Shown here: piece by piece, positions 3,439 through 5,949 of the stretch
Layout: every line of letters starts with the position of its first letter
Numbering within the stretch: the stretch's first letter is position 1
From: an uncultured Alphaproteobacteria bacterium
Lineage (GTDB): Bacteria > Pseudomonadota > Alphaproteobacteria > Bin95
NCBI GenBank assembly: GCA_913060845.1
Contig: CAJXVF010000173.1
Location: forward strand, 1-5,949
Direction: 5' to 3'
DNA length: 5,949 nt
The notes under the pieces: generated by a model
The model's input: only the letters and a program-made list of their open reading frames with translations
Databases searched by the model: none
Told to the model about the DNA's origin: nothing
Made by a program: the position numbers and the translations under genes

Positions 3439-5949
3439 ATGTCCAAGTCTATGTTGATCGATGCCGCGCAGCCGGAAGAAACACGCGTGGTGGTGCTAGG
3501 TCCTAACGGCCTAGAAGAATTTGACTTTGAATCGTCATCCCTTCGCACACTGAAGGGCAATATCTATCTGGCGAAAGTCACGCGGGTTGAGCCAAGCCTG
3601 CAAGCGGCATTCGTTAGCTATGGCGGCAATCGCCACGGCTTCCTGCCGTTCAATGAAATCCACCCAGACTACTACCGCATTCCCGTAGCGGACCGTGAAG
3701 CGATCGCTGAGGCCGCTGCCGCCGAGCGTGCTGACCGTGTCGAAGACGAAGATGATGACGAAGATGATGACGTCATTGACGCCGAAGCCGTCGACGTTAC
3801 CGAAGTCAGCGATGCTGATTCCGATGACACCACTGACGGTGACGCGGAAGCAGTTGAAGCATCTGATGAAAGTGATGCCGTAGAAGCATCCGCAGAGGCT
3901 GATGATGATAGTGCGCCTGAGAGCGATACGGTTGTCGCAACAGCCGAAACTGCTGAGGATGACGGCGACAGCGCCAGCACCGAAGACGGTGATGACGGCG
4001 AAGAAGGTGAAAATGGCGACGGGCGCTCCATGGCTATGTCCGCGGAGAGCACCGAAGACAAAATTGAGAAGACTGATGATGCTGCGGAGGCTGCAGAAGC
4101 AGATGCGGCTGAGGGAAGCTCAGACGAGCAGCCAGTAGAAGCTGCTGAAGAACCAGCGGCTGAAGCGGCACCTGAAGCTGAAGAAACTGCTGAGGAAGCA
4201 TCAGCTCCTGAAGCCGAAGAAGCTGCAGCGGACGACAATGGCGCACCTGAAGCGAGCGCTGAAGCAGACGCAGATGTAGCAGCCGAGACCGAAGACGCCT
4301 CCGGTGGATCCAGCGCAAGCGACGAAGACAGCACGGGCGCGGAGCCAGCCGCGCGGACACCGCGTCGTCGCCGCAATACGCGGAAGACCCAGCCCCGTCG
4401 CCACTACAAAATCCAGGAAGTCGTGAAGCGCGGCCAGGTCATGCTGGTCCAGGTTTCTAAGGAAGAACGTGGTGGCAAGGGTGCAGCCATGACCACATAT
4501 ATCTCCCTCGCCGGGCGGTATTGTGTGCTCATGCCCAATACCGGCAAAGGTGGTGGCGTCTCCCGGAAAATCACGGATGTCAAGGATCGCAAGCGCCTCA
4601 AAGGCATCATCGATGATCTGGAACTGCCCCAGGGCATGGCGACTATTGTCCGCACAGCAGGCACAAGCCGCACCAAGGCGGAAATCAAACGCGATCATGA
4701 ATTCCTGTTGCGGTTATGGGATGAGATACGTGAGCGAACACTGACGTCCACAGCGCCCGCCCTCATTTATGAGGAGGCGAGCCTCGTAAAACGCGCAATC
4801 CGTGATCTCTACACCCGCGATATTGATTCCGTTTCCGTGCAAGGCGACGGCGCTTACCGCGAAGCCAAAGACTTCATGCGCTCTCTGATGCCAAGTCATG
4901 CAAAGCGCGTACAGCCTTATAAGGAAACCACGCCGCTATTCCAAAAGCATGGCGTTGAAGGCCGGTTAGAAACGCTGTTTGACCCGATCGTGCGCCTGCC
5001 GTCTGGCGGTTATCTGGTGATCAACCAAACTGAAGCCTTGGTCGCGGTTGACGTGAACTCTGGCCGCTCCACCCGTGAGCGGAATATTGAAGAGACTGCA
5101 GTCAACACCAATAAAGAGGCTGCCGTTGAAGTCGCCCGCCAGCTGCGCTTGCGCGAACTGGCCGGCATCGTCGTCGTCGACTTCATTGATATGGATGAGC
5201 GGCGCAACAACGCCGCCGTTGAGCGCAAGCTGAAAGATGCTCTGAAGGTTGATCGCGCCCGCGTGCATGTGGGCCGGATGAGCCCGCTAGGCCTGATGGA
5301 AATCTCCCGCCAACGCTTGCGTCCATCTATGTTCGAAACCAGCTTCCATGAATGCCCAAGCTGCGCCGGTCTTGGCCGCGTCCGCACGCTTGAAAGCAAT
5401 GCGCTTGGCGTGCTGCGCGCGGCTGAAGACGCTGCCAATGCTGCTGGTAATGGGGCTGATATCGCCGTAACCGCAGCGACGGATTGCATCCTTTATATCC
5501 TGAACAATAAGCGCGACATCATCGCCCGCATTGAAGAAAGCTACGGCGTGCGCATTCTGTTCAACCAGGATGACAAAATGGCGCCGCACGAGCGGAAGGC
5601 CGAAATCATCCGCCAGGGCGAAGGTGGCGGTGTCCCTGCTGCTGCACCTGAGGCGAAACCTGCGCGCCTGGAAGAACCTGAAGCCCGGGAAGGTGGCCGT
5701 GAAGAAGGCCGTGGCCGTGGTCGCGGTCGCAACAATCACGGTGGTGAGAAAGATGATCGCGGCGAAAAAGAAGGCCGCGGCGGTCGCCGTGGTCGCAGCG
5801 GTCGTAATCGCAACCGCAATGCTGAAGACACCGAAGAAGTGACAGCGACGGCAGAAGCTGCACCCGCACCTGATGCGTCCAGCGATACGGACGAGGATGG
5901 CGGCAACCGTCGCCGCCGGGGTCGTCGTGGCGGCCGTCGCCGGGGGCGG
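3439..5949 (+). CDS. rne: Ribonuclease E, 3' end beyond the window
   Basis: Endoribonuclease that cuts A/U-rich single-stranded RNA, starting mRNA decay and rRNA/tRNA processing, and scaffolds the degradosome. 837 codons are open to the window edge with no stop, so the C-terminus is missing. The S1 domain begins at ~36 (GNIYLAKVTRVEPSLQAAF, RHGFLPFNEI) and is interrupted at ~90-318 by an Asp/Glu/Ala/Ser-rich insertion, resuming at HYKIQEVVKRGQVMLVQVSKEERG (322-344). The 5'-monophosphate sensor has R405-T406 in IVRTAG (E. coli R169/T170). Catalytic Mg ligands: D538 and N540 in AVDVNSG (E. coli D303/N305) and D581 in VVVDFIDM (E. coli D346). The Zn-link is C639-P-S-C642; its spacing from D538 (101) equals that in E. 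coli. The small domain runs to ~715. Beyond lie Arg/Gly-rich blocks (~754-764, 775-794, 827-837) separated by an acidic stretch (795-826), the start of the disordered RNA-binding and partner-binding tail. RNase G is excluded by the insertion and tail. Confidence 0.96.
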   Translation, partial: MSKSMLIDAAQPEETRVVVLGPNGLEEFDFESSSLRTLKGNIYLAKVTRVEPSLQAAFVSYGGNRHGFLPFNEIHPDYYRIPVADREAIAEAAAAERADRVEDEDDDEDDDVIDAEAVDVTEVSDADSDDTTDGDAEAVEASDESDAVEASAEADDDSAPESDTVVATAETAEDDGDSASTEDGDDGEEGENGDGRSMAMSAESTEDKIEKTDDAAEAAEADAAEGSSDEQPVEAAEEPAAEAAPEAEETAEEASAPEAEEAAADDNGAPEASAEADADVAAETEDASGGSSASDEDSTGAEPAARTPRRRRNTRKTQPRRHYKIQEVVKRGQVMLVQVSKEERGGKGAAMTTYISLAGRYCVLMPNTGKGGGVSRKITDVKDRKRLKGIIDDLELPQGMATIVRTAGTSRTKAEIKRDHEFLLRLWDEIRERTLTSTAPALIYEEASLVKRAIRDLYTRDIDSVSVQGDGAYREAKDFMRSLMPSHAKRVQPYKETTPLFQKHGVEGRLETLFDPIVRLPSGGYLVINQTEALVAVDVNSGRSTRERNIEETAVNTNKEAAVEVARQLRLRELAGIVVVDFIDMDERRNNAAVERKLKDALKVDRARVHVGRMSPLGLMEISRQRLRPSMFETSFHECPSCAGLGRVRTLESNALGVLRAAEDAANAAGNGADIAVTAATDCILYILNNKRDIIARIEESYGVRILFNQDDKMAPHERKAEIIRQGEGGGVPAAAPEAKPARLEEPEAREGGREEGRGRGRGRNNHGGEKDDRGEKEGRGGRRGRSGRNRNRNAEDTEEVTATAEAAPAPDASSDTDEDGGNRRRRGRRGGRRRGR
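4171..4226 (+). repeat. Imperfect direct repeat within the acidic insertion of rne
   Basis: CCTGAAGCTGAAGAAACTGC (4171-4190) recurs at 4207-4226 with two substitutions, 36 bases (12 codons) apart, coding PEAEETA and PEAEEAA. The surroundings (~4138-4230) are made of similar GAA/GCT-rich codon strings (AAEEPAAEAAPEAEE). The repeat is in phase with the gene, consistent with the insertion growing by slippage or short duplications. Confidence 0.6.

Noticed and set aside
3135..3506. 123-codon plus-strand frame across the rne leader and start
   Set aside because: It overlaps the rne start by ~70 bases in another frame, is basic with no recognisable motif and has no ribosome binding site; more likely leader RNA.
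3672..4376. 234-codon minus-strand frame rich in Ser and Ala
   Set aside because: It is the antisense image of the acidic Asp/Glu/Ala insertion of rne (GAN/GCN codons read backwards as TCN/GCN). Low complexity, no start signal, and rne is certain.
4201..4698. 165-codon minus-strand frame within rne
   Set aside because: Lies wholly antisense to conserved RNase E coding sequence; Cys/Ala-rich with no family resemblance.
5531..5842. 103-codon plus-strand Lys/Ala/Val-rich frame
   Set aside because: A shifted-frame reading of the Arg/Gly-rich tail of rne; its composition is explained by GGC/CGT repeats.

Overview
The window looks like the left end of an assembled contig from an alphaproteobacterium. 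The best evidence is an RNase E gene with the N-terminal signature I associate with alphaproteobacterial enzymes (MLIDAAQPEETRVVV, then GNIYLAKVTRVEPSLQAAF) and an acidic insertion inside its S1 domain. It is divergently paired with an AmiC-type amidase gene, an arrangement I recall from several alphaproteobacteria. Genus cannot be judged from what is visible. The first 47 bases are not biological: they are an Illumina Nextera i7 adapter with its index and transposon mosaic end, left untrimmed.

Layout, left to right. (1) 1-47 is adapter. (2) 49-648 is the 3' end of a class III adenylate cyclase gene, cut by the contig end; only the second half of the cyclase domain and a short TPR-like tail remain. 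(3) A 139-base spacer holds two adjacent inverted repeats. (4) 788-1732 (+) encodes an exported alpha/beta-hydrolase-fold protein that has lost both the nucleophile serine and the usual terminal histidine, so it may be a pseudoenzyme. (5) 1753-2919 (-) is amiC, a periplasmic N-acetylmuramoyl-L-alanine amidase with signal peptide, AMIN domain and complete Amidase_3 active site; it converges on the hydrolase gene with only 20 bases between stop codons. (6) About 520 bases separate amiC from rne. This divergent region probably carries both promoters and a long, structured rne leader; it also contains an unassigned minus-strand reading frame that looks protein-like. (7) 3439 to the window end is rne, open at the 3' edge. 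It is the largest gene here (837 codons visible), with a complete catalytic half and the start of an Arg/Gly-rich C-terminal scaffold.

The genes do not form one pathway. amiC (daughter-cell separation) and rne (RNA turnover) are housekeeping neighbours; the cyclase and hydrolase are probably independent. I see no phage, CRISPR, toxin-antitoxin, transposase or biosynthetic system. The points most worth checking are the adapter artefact, the degenerate hydrolase, the very long acidic insertion in RNase E, and the content of the amiC-rne intergenic region.
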